A stretch of 64,000 nt of DNA, from contig JAJDYU010000069.1 in NCBI GenBank assembly GCA_022825005.1, positions 1 to 64,000 on the forward strand. Direction: 5' to 3'. A program made the position numbers and the translations under genes. This DNA comes from Acidimicrobiia bacterium (lineage in GTDB: Bacteria > Actinomycetota > Acidimicrobiia > Acidimicrobiales > Bin134). Of this stretch, positions 1 through 7,122 are shown in pieces. Within the stretch, counting starts at the first letter, position 1. Every line of letters starts with the position of its first letter. The notes below the pieces were generated by a model that was given only the letters and a program-made list of their open reading frames with translations, ran no database searches and was not told the DNA's origin.

Positions 1-360
1 CTGATGGATGGTCCGGGCCTCCACCCGGTTGCCCAGGCGATAGAAGCGGATGTCGCACGGGTACTTGGGCTGGCCGTTGGTCTCGCCGCTGATGAAGATG
101 GCGGCCTCCTGGTCGATGCCCAAGCCCAGGCTGTACTGACCGCTCACGCCCTTCCAGCTGGCTGGCACCTTCACGCTCACGCCGTACTCCGGCTCGCCCA
201 GCACGGGCACGCAGTACACCCCTACGGTCACGATCGGTTCGCCCGCGGTGAGACCCGGCGGGAGAACTTGCTCAATGCCAGCCGGATCGGTCCGATACGT
301 GACGGTCAGCTTCGGCCAGCCGGCGACCTCGCCGGGCCGGCTCATCGGGGTCTCAGACAT
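1..360 (-). CDS. Acetoacetate decarboxylase-family protein, N-terminal part
   Basis: Reading leftward from an ATG at 360 gives 120 codons without a stop, so the C-terminus lies outside the window. A strong ribosome-binding site (GGAGG, complement of 365-369) sits 4 nt before the ATG. The visible part resembles the acetoacetate decarboxylase fold family: a YRTDPAGIEQVLPPGL stretch near residues 22-37, and SGETNGQPKYP near 91-101, which recalls the family's G-x-P-K segment containing the Schiff-base lysine (here probably K99). Family members decarboxylate acetoacetate or act on related keto or polyketide substrates; the substrate here cannot be told. It is divergent from the methyltransferase gene to its right. 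Confidence 0.72.
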   Translation of the reverse strand, partial: MSETPMSRPGEVAGWPKLTVTYRTDPAGIEQVLPPGLTAGEPIVTVGVYCVPVLGEPEYGVSVKVPASWKGVSGQYSLGLGIDQEAAIFISGETNGQPKYPCDIRFYRLGNRVEARTIHQ

Positions 361-460
361 GGTGCCTCCAGTGCCGAATACCGCGATCCACGCGGTTCCG
401 CTCATTCGATGGCCACAGTGTATTGACAACACAAATGCCGCGCACCGCTGAGGTTCCCGG

Positions 461-1444
461 TTGCCGGCATCGCCATACTGGAACGGTGGAATTCGCCGTG
501 CTGGGTTGCAAGGTTCTCTGATTTCGATGGCAGGGTTCGCCGAATTCATGGAACGGGCGCTGTATGACCCTGAGCACGGGTTCTACAAGTCGGGCCAAGC
601 TGGACGACGCGGCGGCCACTTCATCACCAGCCCCGAAGTGGGGCCACTGTTCGGCGCGGTGGTGGGCCGGATGCTGGACCGCCGGTGGGACGAGTTGGGC
701 CAGCCCGATCCGTTCACCGTGATCGATGCCGGCGCCGGACCAGGCACCCTGGCCCGCACAGTGGCCAAGAGCGGCCCCGGCTGCACACCCGCGCTGCGCT
801 GGATCAATGTTGAGCGCAGCGCCGCGGGGCGGGCCGCCCACACCGTCGGCGAATCACAAGCCGACATGCCCGACGACCCGATCACCGGGGTGATCGTGGC
901 CAACGAACTGCTCGACAACCTGCCGCTGCGCCTGTTCGATCCCGACGGCAGCGAGGTGGGCGACCGCCGCTCCAGTACCGAGACCCGCCTAACCCCCCGC
1001 CAAGATCAAGCCTGTGCCTGGTTAGCGAGGGCTCTGTCGATCCTGGACCAAGGGACCGTGGTGGTAGTCGACTACATGAGCACCACCGAGGAAATGGCCG
1101 CCCGGCCTTGGCCCGAGTGGCTGCGGACCTATCGGGGACACGAGCGGGGCGATGACCCGTGGACCGCCCCCGGTTCCCAGGACATCACCAGCGAAGTGGC
1201 CCTAGACCAACTCGCCGCGGTGTGCCCACCCACTCGAGTCGCCGATCAGGCCACTTGGCTGCGGGCCTACGGCATCGACGACCTGGTGGACGAGGGGGCT
1301 GCCGCCTGGCGGGCCGGTGCCGCCCAAGGCGATCTGGCTGCGTTGGCCGGACGCAGCCGGGCCATAGAAGCCGAGGCCCTGCTCGACCCCGCCGGTCTGG
1401 GCGGCTTCACCGTGGCCGAATGGGACGTGCCGACGCCAAACTGA
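461..1444 (+). CDS. MidA-family SAM-dependent methyltransferase
   Basis: The 327-residue protein matches the MidA/NDUFAF7 class I methyltransferase family, whose mitochondrial member methylates a complex I subunit; bacterial roles are poorly defined. It shows the family hallmark FMERALYDPEHGFY near residues 30-43, then an ITSPEVGPLFG segment, and the SAM-binding motif I VIDAGAGPGTLA. Later IVANELLDNLP corresponds to the family's second conserved block. The start used is a TTG at 461 preceded by GAGG. An ATG at 527 is possible but would cut into the conserved region. The length is slightly short for the family (commonly 350-400). Confidence 0.85.
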   Translation: MPASPYWNGGIRRAGLQGSLISMAGFAEFMERALYDPEHGFYKSGQAGRRGGHFITSPEVGPLFGAVVGRMLDRRWDELGQPDPFTVIDAGAGPGTLARTVAKSGPGCTPALRWINVERSAAGRAAHTVGESQADMPDDPITGVIVANELLDNLPLRLFDPDGSEVGDRRSSTETRLTPRQDQACAWLARALSILDQGTVVVVDYMSTTEEMAARPWPEWLRTYRGHERGDDPWTAPGSQDITSEVALDQLAAVCPPTRVADQATWLRAYGIDDLVDEGAAAWRAGAAQGDLAALAGRSRAIEAEALLDPAGLGGFTVAEWDVPTPN

Positions 1445-1450
1445 CCTGAA

Positions 1451-1864
1451 TCAGGACTTGGCCCGGACTGCGGCTCGAAACCCCAGCGCCACCGGGTTCG
1501 CTCCTTCGACTTCTGGGTGGATGGCCACCTGATAGCGGCCGGGCGAGGGGAGCTTCATCGCCCGGAAGTCAGCCACAAACGGCACGTTGACCAGCTCACC
1601 GGGATCGTGTCCCGACCCCAGCTTCACTTGAACCTCGCCCACCATCTCGGCCAGCTTTCGCCCATCGGCGTCTTCAACCCGCACCCTGATTTTGTTGGCG
1701 TTGGCGGCCTCCACCGGCGACATCTCCAGCACCAAGGCCAGCATCACGCCGATCGGTGCGGGAAACGACTCCCGGTACACCCGGGTGATGCCCGCCGAGC
1801 TCACAAACAGCAGTCCCTCCCGCACCTGGGCGAAATCGCACAGTGTGGCAACCCTGATCTCCAT
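1451..1864 (-). CDS. Conserved hypothetical protein, DUF6941-like
   Basis: A 137-residue soluble protein on the minus strand, convergent with the methyltransferase gene and ending 6 nt from it. It opens with VATLCDFAQVREGLLFVSSAGITRVYR, the pattern I associate with the small actinobacterial DUF6941 family (N-terminal LCDFAQV.. plus a beta-sandwich-like body). No signal peptide, membrane segment or catalytic motif is visible. Function is unknown. Its upstream region is shared with the divergent acsA gene and contains a 35-bp tandem repeat. Confidence 0.75.
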   Translation of the reverse strand: MEIRVATLCDFAQVREGLLFVSSAGITRVYRESFPAPIGVMLALVLEMSPVEAANANKIRVRVEDADGRKLAEMVGEVQVKLGSGHDPGELVNVPFVADFRAMKLPSPGRYQVAIHPEVEGANPVALGFRAAVRAKS

Positions 1865-1925
1865 GATCGCCGATCAGCTCTCTGCCCGCAGGAACGCCAC
1901 TAGATGACCATAACCCCTCAGAGGC

Positions 1926-2039
1926 GACAGAATGCCAAGTGTCCAAGACCTCTGTGAGACGACAGAATGCCAAGTGTCCAAGACCTCTGTGAGACGACAG
2001 AATGCCAAGTGTCCAAGACCTCTGTGAGACGACAGAATG
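1926..2039. repeat. 35-bp tandem repeat, 3.3 copies
   Basis: Three perfect 35-bp units lie at 1926-1960, 1961-1995 and 1996-2030, followed by the first 9 bases of a fourth. Each unit starts GACAGAATGCC and ends CTCTGTGAGAC. The array fills the spacer between the divergent DUF6941-like gene and acsA, ending about 45 nt before the acsA start. There are no spacers between the units, so this is a plain tandem array and not a CRISPR array. Each unit contains two CCAAG copies separated by TGT, which could be a binding half-site pair. Confidence 0.95.
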
Positions 2040-2084
2040 TAGGCTCGCCGCGCTGTTCCGCGAGAGCATCGGAAAGGACCGACC

Positions 2085-4043
2085 ATGGCTGAAGCCACCA
2101 TCGAGGACTACTACGTCGAAGAGCGCACCTTCGCTCCGTCCTCCGATTTTGCCGCCGCCGCACTGGCCAACGACCGCTCGCTCTATGACGAGGCGGAAGG
2201 TGACTACGAATCGTTCTGGGCCCGGCAGGCACGCGACCTGTTGAGCTGGGACACCGACTTCAGCACCGTTCTGGAGTGGGATCTGCCCTTTGCCCGCTGG
2301 TTCATCGGCGGCGCTCTCAACGTGTCGTACAACTGCCTCGACCGCCACGTGGAAGCGGGCCAGGGCGACAAGATCGCCTTCCACTGGGAGGGCGAGCCGG
2401 GCGACACCCTCACCATCACCTACGCCGATTTGCTGACCGAGGTGTCCAAGTTTGCCAACGTGCTCAAAGGCCTGGGACTGGGCGCGGGCGACCGGGTGGC
2501 CATTTATATGCCGATGATCCCCGAGCTGCCGGTGGCCATGCTGGCCTGCACCCGCATCGGCGCAGCCCACTCGGTTATCTTCGGCGGCTTCTCCCCCGAC
2601 GCCATCGTCGACCGCTGCGAGGATGCCGAGGCCCGCCTGATCATCACCGCCGACGCCGGCTACCGCCGAGGCGCACCGTCGATGCTGAAGCCCAACGTGG
2701 ACACTGCCCTCAGCCAGGGGGCGGCCTCGGTGGAGCACGTGGTGGTGGTCAACCGCTGCGACACCGACGTGGACATGGCCGAGGGCCGGGACCTGTGGTG
2801 GCACGACCTCATGGCCGAAGCGTCGGCCGACTGCCCGCCCGAGCCCATGGACTCCGAGGCGCTCCTCTACCTGCTGTACACCTCGGGCACCACCGCCAAG
2901 CCCAAGGGCATCATGCACACCACCGGCGGCTACCTCACCCAGGTGGCGTTCACCCACAAGTACGTGTTCGACCTCAAGCCCGACACCGACGTGTACTGGT
3001 GCGCGGCCGACATCGGCTGGGTCACCGGCCACAGCTACATCGTGTACGGCCCGCTGGCCAACGGCGCCACCTCGGTGATCTACGAGGGCACCCCCGACAC
3101 CCCGGGCCGCGACCGCCTCTGGGACATCGTTGAGCGCTACGGCGTCACCCAGCTCTACACCGCACCCACCGCCATCCGCACCTTCATGAAGTGGGGGGCC
3201 CAGGAGCCGGCCAAGCACGACCTGTCCAGCCTGCGGGTGCTGGGCACGGTGGGCGAGCCCATCAACCCCGAAGCGTGGATGTGGTACCACTCCCACATCG
3301 GCGGGAGTAGCTGCCCCATCGTGGACACCTGGTGGCAGACCGAGACCGGCGGCCACATGATCTCCCCCCTGCCCGGCGTGACCACCACCAAGCCGGGATC
3401 GGCCACCCATCCCATTCCCGGGGTGTTCGCCGAGCTGGTGGACGACGACGGCCGCCCGGTGGAGCGGGGCGGCGGCTACCTCACCATCACCCACCCGTGG
3501 CCTTCGATGCTGCGGGGTATCTGGGGCGACCCCGAGCGCTACCGGGAGACGTACTGGAGCCGGTTCGAGGGCCGATATTTTGCCGGCGACGGGGCCAAGG
3601 TGGATGACGACGGCTACCTGTGGCTGCTCGGCCGGGTGGACGACGTGATGAACATCTCGGGCCATCGCATCTCCACCACCGAGGTGGAGTCGGCCTTGGT
3701 GGACCATGCCGCGGTGGCCGAGGCCGCCGTGGTGGGCGCGGCCGACGACACCACCGGCCAGGCCATCATCGGCTACGTCATCCTACGGGGCAGCCACGAC
3801 GCCACCGACGAGCTGGGAGAGGAGGTCCGCCAGCATGTGGCCACCAAGCTGGGGCCCATCGCCCGGCCCAAGACGGTGGTGCTGGTTCCCGACTTGCCCA
3901 AGACCCGCTCGGGCAAGATCATGCGCCGCCTATTGCGGGACGTGGCCGAGGGCCGCAGCCTGGGCGACACCACCACCCTGGCCGACCAGTCGGTGGTGGA
4001 TGAGATCCGCACCCGGGCCGCCGAATCCCCCCAAGAAGATTGA
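2085..4043 (+). CDS. acsA: Acetyl-CoA synthetase
   Basis: A 652-residue AMP-forming acetate-CoA ligase, full length for the family. It activates acetate to acetyl-AMP and then acetyl-CoA in the cytoplasm. Motifs in order: the phosphate-binding loop [11 protein letters not shown] (from Y265; the usual form is YTSGSTGKPKG), the adenylate motif WWQTETGG, the hinge region [18 protein letters not shown], and the C-terminal [11 protein letters not shown] with catalytic lysine K611, the site controlled by acetylation in characterised Acs enzymes. An AAGGA ribosome-binding site precedes the ATG. The stop codon overlaps the start of the next gene, so the two are probably co-transcribed. Confidence 0.96.
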   Translation: MAEATIEDYYVEERTFAPSSDFAAAALANDRSLYDEAEGDYESFWARQARDLLSWDTDFSTVLEWDLPFARWFIGGALNVSYNCLDRHVEAGQGDKIAFHWEGEPGDTLTITYADLLTEVSKFANVLKGLGLGAGDRVAIYMPMIPELPVAMLACTRIGAAHSVIFGGFSPDAIVDRCEDAEARLIITADAGYRRGAPSMLKPNVDTALSQGAASVEHVVVVNRCDTDVDMAEGRDLWWHDLMAEASADCPPEPMDSEALLYLLYTSGTTAKPKGIMHTTGGYLTQVAFTHKYVFDLKPDTDVYWCAADIGWVTGHSYIVYGPLANGATSVIYEGTPDTPGRDRLWDIVERYGVTQLYTAPTAIRTFMKWGAQEPAKHDLSSLRVLGTVGEPINPEAWMWYHSHIGGSSCPIVDTWWQTETGGHMISPLPGVTTTKPGSATHPIPGVFAELVDDDGRPVERGGGYLTITHPWPSMLRGIWGDPERYRETYWSRFEGRYFAGDGAKVDDDGYLWLLGRVDDVMNISGHRISTTEVESALVDHAAVAEAAVVGAADDTTGQAIIGYVILRGSHDATDELGEEVRQHVATKLGPIARPKTVVLVPDLPKTRSGKIMRRLLRDVAEGRSLGDTTTLADQSVVDEIRTRAAESPQED

Positions 4044-4531
4044 GCGAGAAAGGCGGCCCTTCCCACTGGAGATGGCGGGACGGCCCCATCGCCGGCGGTC
4101 CCGCGGTGATCGTGGACGTGGACGGGGTCATTTCCGACGCCAGCAGTCGCCAGCACTTGGCCAAATCCCGCCGCTGGGACGAGTTCTTCGCCGGCTGCCC
4201 CGACGACCCCCCGCTGGAGGCGACGGTAGCGTTGGTCAGCTCACTGGCCCCCGATCTCACGGTGGTGCTGCTCACCGCCCGCCCTTGGCACCTGCTCAAT
4301 GACACGCTGGCCTGGTTGAAGATCCACGAGGTCCGCTGGGACCTCCTGATCCTGCGTCCCCCCAATAGCGGCGGCTCATCGCGGTCATACAAGGCCACCG
4401 AAGTGGGCAACCTCCGCCGCCACGGATTCGACTTGCTCTACGCCCTCGAAGACGACTCCCGCAACGTGGAGATGTACGCCGACGAAGATGTCCCCTGCGT
4501 CTACGTCTACTCCGGCTACTACGACCGCTAA
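4040..4531 (+). CDS. HAD-superfamily phosphatase-like protein
   Basis: A 163-residue protein starting at a TTG that overlaps the acsA stop codon, which suggests translational coupling. It carries a HAD motif [12 protein letters not shown] (first Asp nucleophile candidate near residue 26), a motif II-like VVLLTAR followed by a long helix, and a motif IV-like [12 protein letters not shown]. This arrangement resembles the small HAD phosphatases related to polynucleotide kinase 3'-phosphatase domains. The substrate is unknown. The pairing with acsA may be only positional. Confidence 0.75.
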   Translation: MSEKGGPSHWRWRDGPIAGGPAVIVDVDGVISDASSRQHLAKSRRWDEFFAGCPDDPPLEATVALVSSLAPDLTVVLLTARPWHLLNDTLAWLKIHEVRWDLLILRPPNSGGSSRSYKATEVGNLRRHGFDLLYALEDDSRNVEMYADEDVPCVYVYSGYYDR

Positions 4532-4602
4532 CGAGCGAAAATCGCTGTCGGCCGATAGCCTGACTTCCAGAACCTGACCTTCAAATTGGAGTGACGCTGG
4601 GC

Positions 4603-5463
4603 ATGAACACGTTCAAGACATTTCTCCTGCTGGTGCTGATGGCGGCCCTGTTCGTGGCTGTCGGCGGACTGCTGGGCGGCGGCGGTGGGCTGGCCATCGG
4701 CATCGTCCTCGCGGTGATCGTGGTGGGCGGGTCGTACTGGTTCAGCGACAAATTGGCCATCGCCTCGGCCCGGGCCGTGCCGGTCACCTCGGCGCAGCTC
4801 CCCCAGTACCACGCCATCATGGAAGAGCTCACCACCAAGGCTCAGATTCCGATGCCCAAGCTCTACGTGAGCCCCAACCCCCAACCCAACGCCTTCGCCA
4901 CCGGCCGCAACCCCAAGCACGCGGCGGTGGCCATCACCGAGGGTCTGATCAACCATCTGTCGTGGGATGAGATTCGGGGTGTGCTGGCCCACGAACTGGC
5001 CCACATCCGCAATCGGGACATCCTTATCGGGTCGGTGGCCGCGGCCATCGCCATGGCCATCACCTTCGCGTCGCGCATCGCGGTGTGGGGAATGATCTTC
5101 TTCGGCGGCCGGGGCCGTGACAACGGCCCTGGGGAACTGGTCGGAGTCATCCTGGCCGCCATTTTGGCCCCAATCGCTGCCAGCATGATCCAAATGGCCA
5201 TCAGCCGCACCCGGGAATACCAGGCCGACGCCTCCGCCGCCCGACTCATTGGCGACGGCGAGCCCTTGGCCCGAGCGCTGGAGAAGCTCAACGCCGCCTC
5301 CCAGCGCATTCCGGTCAACGTGCCGGTGGAACAGGCGTCGCACTACATCGTCAACCCGCTCACCGGCCGGGCCAGCTTCCGCAGCCTGTTCAGCACCCAC
5401 CCTCCCGCCGAAGAGCGCATCCGCCGCCTCCGCGCCGGCGAGTGGGTCCCCCAGGCGTACTAA
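4603..5463 (+). CDS. htpX: Membrane-bound zinc metalloprotease HtpX
   Basis: M48-family protease that degrades misfolded membrane proteins. The start chosen is ATG 4603 (MNTFKTFLLL, matching the family); a GTG at 4591 is in frame but sits directly on the GGAG and is less likely. Two N-terminal hydrophobic segments (about residues 5-20 and 25-45) are followed by the zinc-binding HELAH at residues 130-134, then a further membrane segment near 145-165 and another near 180-195. The third zinc ligand region is REYQADASAA. The length of 286 is normal for HtpX. Confidence 0.94.
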   Translation: MNTFKTFLLLVLMAALFVAVGGLLGGGGGLAIGIVLAVIVVGGSYWFSDKLAIASARAVPVTSAQLPQYHAIMEELTTKAQIPMPKLYVSPNPQPNAFATGRNPKHAAVAITEGLINHLSWDEIRGVLAHELAHIRNRDILIGSVAAAIAMAITFASRIAVWGMIFFGGRGRDNGPGELVGVILAAILAPIAASMIQMAISRTREYQADASAARLIGDGEPLARALEKLNAASQRIPVNVPVEQASHYIVNPLTGRASFRSLFSTHPPAEERIRRLRAGEWVPQAY

Positions 5464-5487
5464 GCCGGGAGTTCTCTCAAGCGGCAA

Positions 5488-5976
5488 TCAGTCCCGGAAG
5501 TTCCCGAACTGGAGGGGGATGGCGAAGTCGGCTTCCTTGAGGGCGGCAATCACCTCTTGGAGCATGTCCCGCTTCTTGCCGCTCACCCGCAGCTGACCGC
5601 CCTGGGTCTGCGATGAGACTCCTTTCATACCCAAGTTCTTGATGAACTTGTTCAGCTCCCGAGCCTTGTCGGCCGAGATGCCCGCGGCCAGCGCGGCTTC
5701 TTGGCGAACCGTCCCCCCGGCCGCGTCTTCCACCGAGCCGTAGGTCACCCCCTTCAGCGAGACCTTGCGCCGCACCAGCTTCTCCTCCAGCACCTGTCGA
5801 GCGGCCGCCAGCCGGTCCTCATTGGATGACCGCAGCGTGATCACCCCGTCGCCCAGCGCCACCTCGCTGCCGGTGTTCTTGAAGTCGTAGCGGCCGTGGA
5901 TCTCCCTTGCGGCCTGGTCCACCGCATTGCGGACCTCCTGCATGTCCAGCTCAGAAGAAACATCAAACGTAGGCAT
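5488..5976 (-). CDS. YajQ-family nucleotide-binding protein
   Basis: A 162-residue member of the YajQ/UPF0234 family, which binds nucleic acids or cyclic di-GMP in studied proteobacteria. It begins MPTFDVSSELD and contains the family blocks GRYDFKNT, ARQVLEEKLVRRKVSLKG, AREINKFIKN-like ARELNKFIKNLGMKGVSSQ, and LRVSGKKRDMLQEVI. ATG 5976 is preferred over the adjacent GTG at 5979. It is convergent with htpX. Its role in actinobacteria is not established. Confidence 0.94.
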   Translation of the reverse strand: MPTFDVSSELDMQEVRNAVDQAAREIHGRYDFKNTGSEVALGDGVITLRSSNEDRLAAARQVLEEKLVRRKVSLKGVTYGSVEDAAGGTVRQEAALAAGISADKARELNKFIKNLGMKGVSSQTQGGQLRVSGKKRDMLQEVIAALKEADFAIPLQFGNFRD

Positions 5977-6092
5977 CACCCGAACCTACCGCACCACCTG
6001 CTGTGATATTCATGCCAGCACAGGGCGGCAACCTGAGAAACTGTCGTCTGTTCCGACACCATGTCGGTGCAGCGTTGCCGAGGGAGACGACC

Positions 6093-6281
6093 ATGACGTC
6101 TGTACCTGAATCAGAGGTGTATCACATCACCGACGAGGAGCTTGATGTGTTGATCGAAGCGGCTCTGCAAGATGCCGGGGTTGGCCTAGAAGAACTACGC
6201 CGCCAAGCCCAACTCGGCAGGTTCGAATCGGACAAGCTCCGACGGACTTGGTTTTCGGTCGTGGGTCTCGGCCGCGGCTAA
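6093..6281 (+). CDS. Small conserved hypothetical protein
   Basis: The reading frame is open further upstream, but a good ribosome-binding site (AGGGAG at 6081-6086) six bases before ATG 6093 marks the start of a 62-residue acidic-to-basic protein. It reads ITDEELDVLIEAALQDAGVGLEELRRQAQLGRF and ends RRTWFSVVGLGRG. Two amphipathic helices are likely. I do not recognise a family function; the look is that of small helical regulatory proteins or antitoxin-like proteins, but no partner gene is adjacent. Confidence 0.62.
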   Translation: MTSVPESEVYHITDEELDVLIEAALQDAGVGLEELRRQAQLGRFESDKLRRTWFSVVGLGRG

Positions 6282-6293
6282 GAACCTGCAGAC

Positions 6294-6321
6294 TTGGGAC
6301 CACGCCCGAAACAAGTAGGGT
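6294..6321 (+). promoter_or_regulatory. Possible tRNA-Tyr promoter
   Basis: TTGGGA at 6294-6299 and TAGGGT at 6316-6321 are separated by 16 bp and would place transcription start about 30 nt before the mature tRNA-Tyr. The match to the consensus is only partial. Confidence 0.3.
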
Positions 6322-6356
6322 CCCCGCCTCGCAGGCCGGTAGGGTTGTCCCTCGTT

Positions 6357-6439
6357 GGGTCGGTGCCCGAGTGGCCAAAGGGAACGGGCTGTAAACCCGT
6401 CGGCATTAGCCTTCGGAGGTTCAAATCCTCCCCGGCCCA
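6357..6439 (+). tRNA. tRNA-Tyr (GTA)
   Basis: A class II tRNA with a long variable arm. The acceptor stem GGGTCGG pairs with CCGGCCC, the anticodon stem ACGGG/CCCGT encloses loop CTGTAAA with anticodon GTA at 6391-6393, and the T arm is GGAGG-TTCAAAT-CCTCC. The discriminator base is A; CCA is not encoded. Its last 12 bases plus one following base recur at 16203-16215 beyond the restriction-modification genes, suggesting use as an integration site. Confidence 0.95.
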
Positions 6440-6496
6440 CGGCTGCTAACGAGAGGTCTCTGAAGCGAGTGGTCATTGTGCGCGGTTCTTGGCTGG

Positions 6497-6570
6497 CTTT
6501 CCGCGCCCATCCCAAAGAAATTGGGTTACTTTCCGCGCCCTTCTCGCGGAATCAAGTGTCCTTTCCGCGA
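6497..6570. repeat. Phased CTTTCCGCG repeats upstream of the defence operon
   Basis: CTTTCCGCG occurs at 6497, 6529 and 6561, exactly 32 bp apart (about three helical turns). The first two copies extend to CTTTCCGCGCCC. The second also forms an inverted repeat: TTCCGCG at 6531-6537 and CGCGGAA at 6545-6551. A further TTCCGCG appears at 6628-6634 between the promoter elements. These lie in the 212-bp spacer before the NYN gene, where no coding sequence is seen. Confidence 0.7.
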
Positions 6571-6599
6571 CGTTCACGAGGTATCACTGCATCAATCAC

Positions 6600-6628
6600 A
6601 ATATCTGTGTACACTTGACACAGATATT
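6600..6628. promoter_or_regulatory. Operator-like perfect palindrome
   Basis: An 11-bp perfect inverted repeat, AATATCTGTGT at 6600-6610 and ACACAGATATT at 6618-6628, with a 7-bp centre. It covers the -35 hexamer of the predicted promoter of the defence operon, so a dimeric repressor bound here would block transcription. It is AT-rich and lacks a trailing T-run, which argues against a terminator. Confidence 0.7.
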
Positions 6629-6643
6629 TCCGCGCGCTAGGTT
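6615..6643 (+). promoter_or_regulatory. Promoter of the NYN/restriction-modification operon
   Basis: A perfect -35 TTGACA at 6615-6620 is followed after 17 bp by TAGGTT at 6638-6643. Transcription would start almost at the ATG of the NYN gene (6652), implying a very short or absent leader. The -35 lies inside the palindrome at 6600-6628. Confidence 0.6.
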
Positions 6644-6651
6644 GCTGACTG

Positions 6652-7122
6652 ATGAAGAAAGCGCAGGAGCGCACGCTCCACCTCGTAGACATTGAGAACC
6701 TGATTGGCACCGCCAGTCTGACCACTGAGGTCGTCGGCCAGTGTCGCAGCGAATACGAGGGGAACTATTTTGGGCCCCGAGACCAAATCACCATCGCATG
6801 CAGCCACCATGCCTACGCCAGCGTCGCCTGGGGTTGGCAGAAGCGTCGTCTCTTGCCACCTCGATCTGGGAAGGACGGTGCGGACCTCGCTCTACTCGAC
6901 GTCATTGCCTTCGAGCCGATAGTCGGGCAGTTCGGCTACGTGGTAGTCGCATCTGGCGACGGCATCTTCACCGATGCGGTTTCCTGGCTTGCGCAGCAGG
7001 GCGTGGATGTCACCGTTGTGGCGAGGCCAGAAAGCTTATCCAATTCCCTCCGGATGGCTGCTGCGCGCTTCATTCCGTTCTCATTTGGTACAAGTGAGTC
7101 TCAGCTTGGAACTCCCGCATGA
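6652..7122 (+). CDS. NYN-domain (PIN-like) protein, putative RNase
   Basis: A 156-residue protein with the NYN/LabA-type PIN fold: HLVDIENLIG with D13 and N16 in the first strand, DGADLALLDVI with D78, and VVVASGDGIFTDAV with D103 and D108. These acidic residues would form the metal-binding nuclease site. A final strand VTVVARPESLSN is also typical of NYN proteins. Family members are RNases or tRNA/RNA processing factors. It is the first gene of the defence operon, and its TGA overlaps the ATG of the following methyltransferase-like gene (ATGA), implying coupled synthesis. Nuclease activity is inferred from the conserved acids only. Confidence 0.83.
   Translation: MKKAQERTLHLVDIENLIGTASLTTEVVGQCRSEYEGNYFGPRDQITIACSHHAYASVAWGWQKRRLLPPRSGKDGADLALLDVIAFEPIVGQFGYVVVASGDGIFTDAVSWLAQQGVDVTVVARPESLSNSLRMAAARFIPFSFGTSESQLGTPA

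Noticed and set aside
4-426. Plus-strand 140-residue open frame at the window start
   Set aside because: The complementary strand encodes a recognisable acetoacetate decarboxylase-type sequence with a good ribosome-binding site; the plus frame is its antisense.
1926-2039. Tandem repeat as a CRISPR array
   Set aside because: Units are directly adjacent with no variable spacers, and there are no cas genes nearby.
1674-3707. A 677-residue minus-strand open frame across acsA
   Set aside because: Antisense shadow of a high-GC coding gene; composition rich in G, V, H and A with no recognisable motif, while acsA on the other strand is unmistakable.
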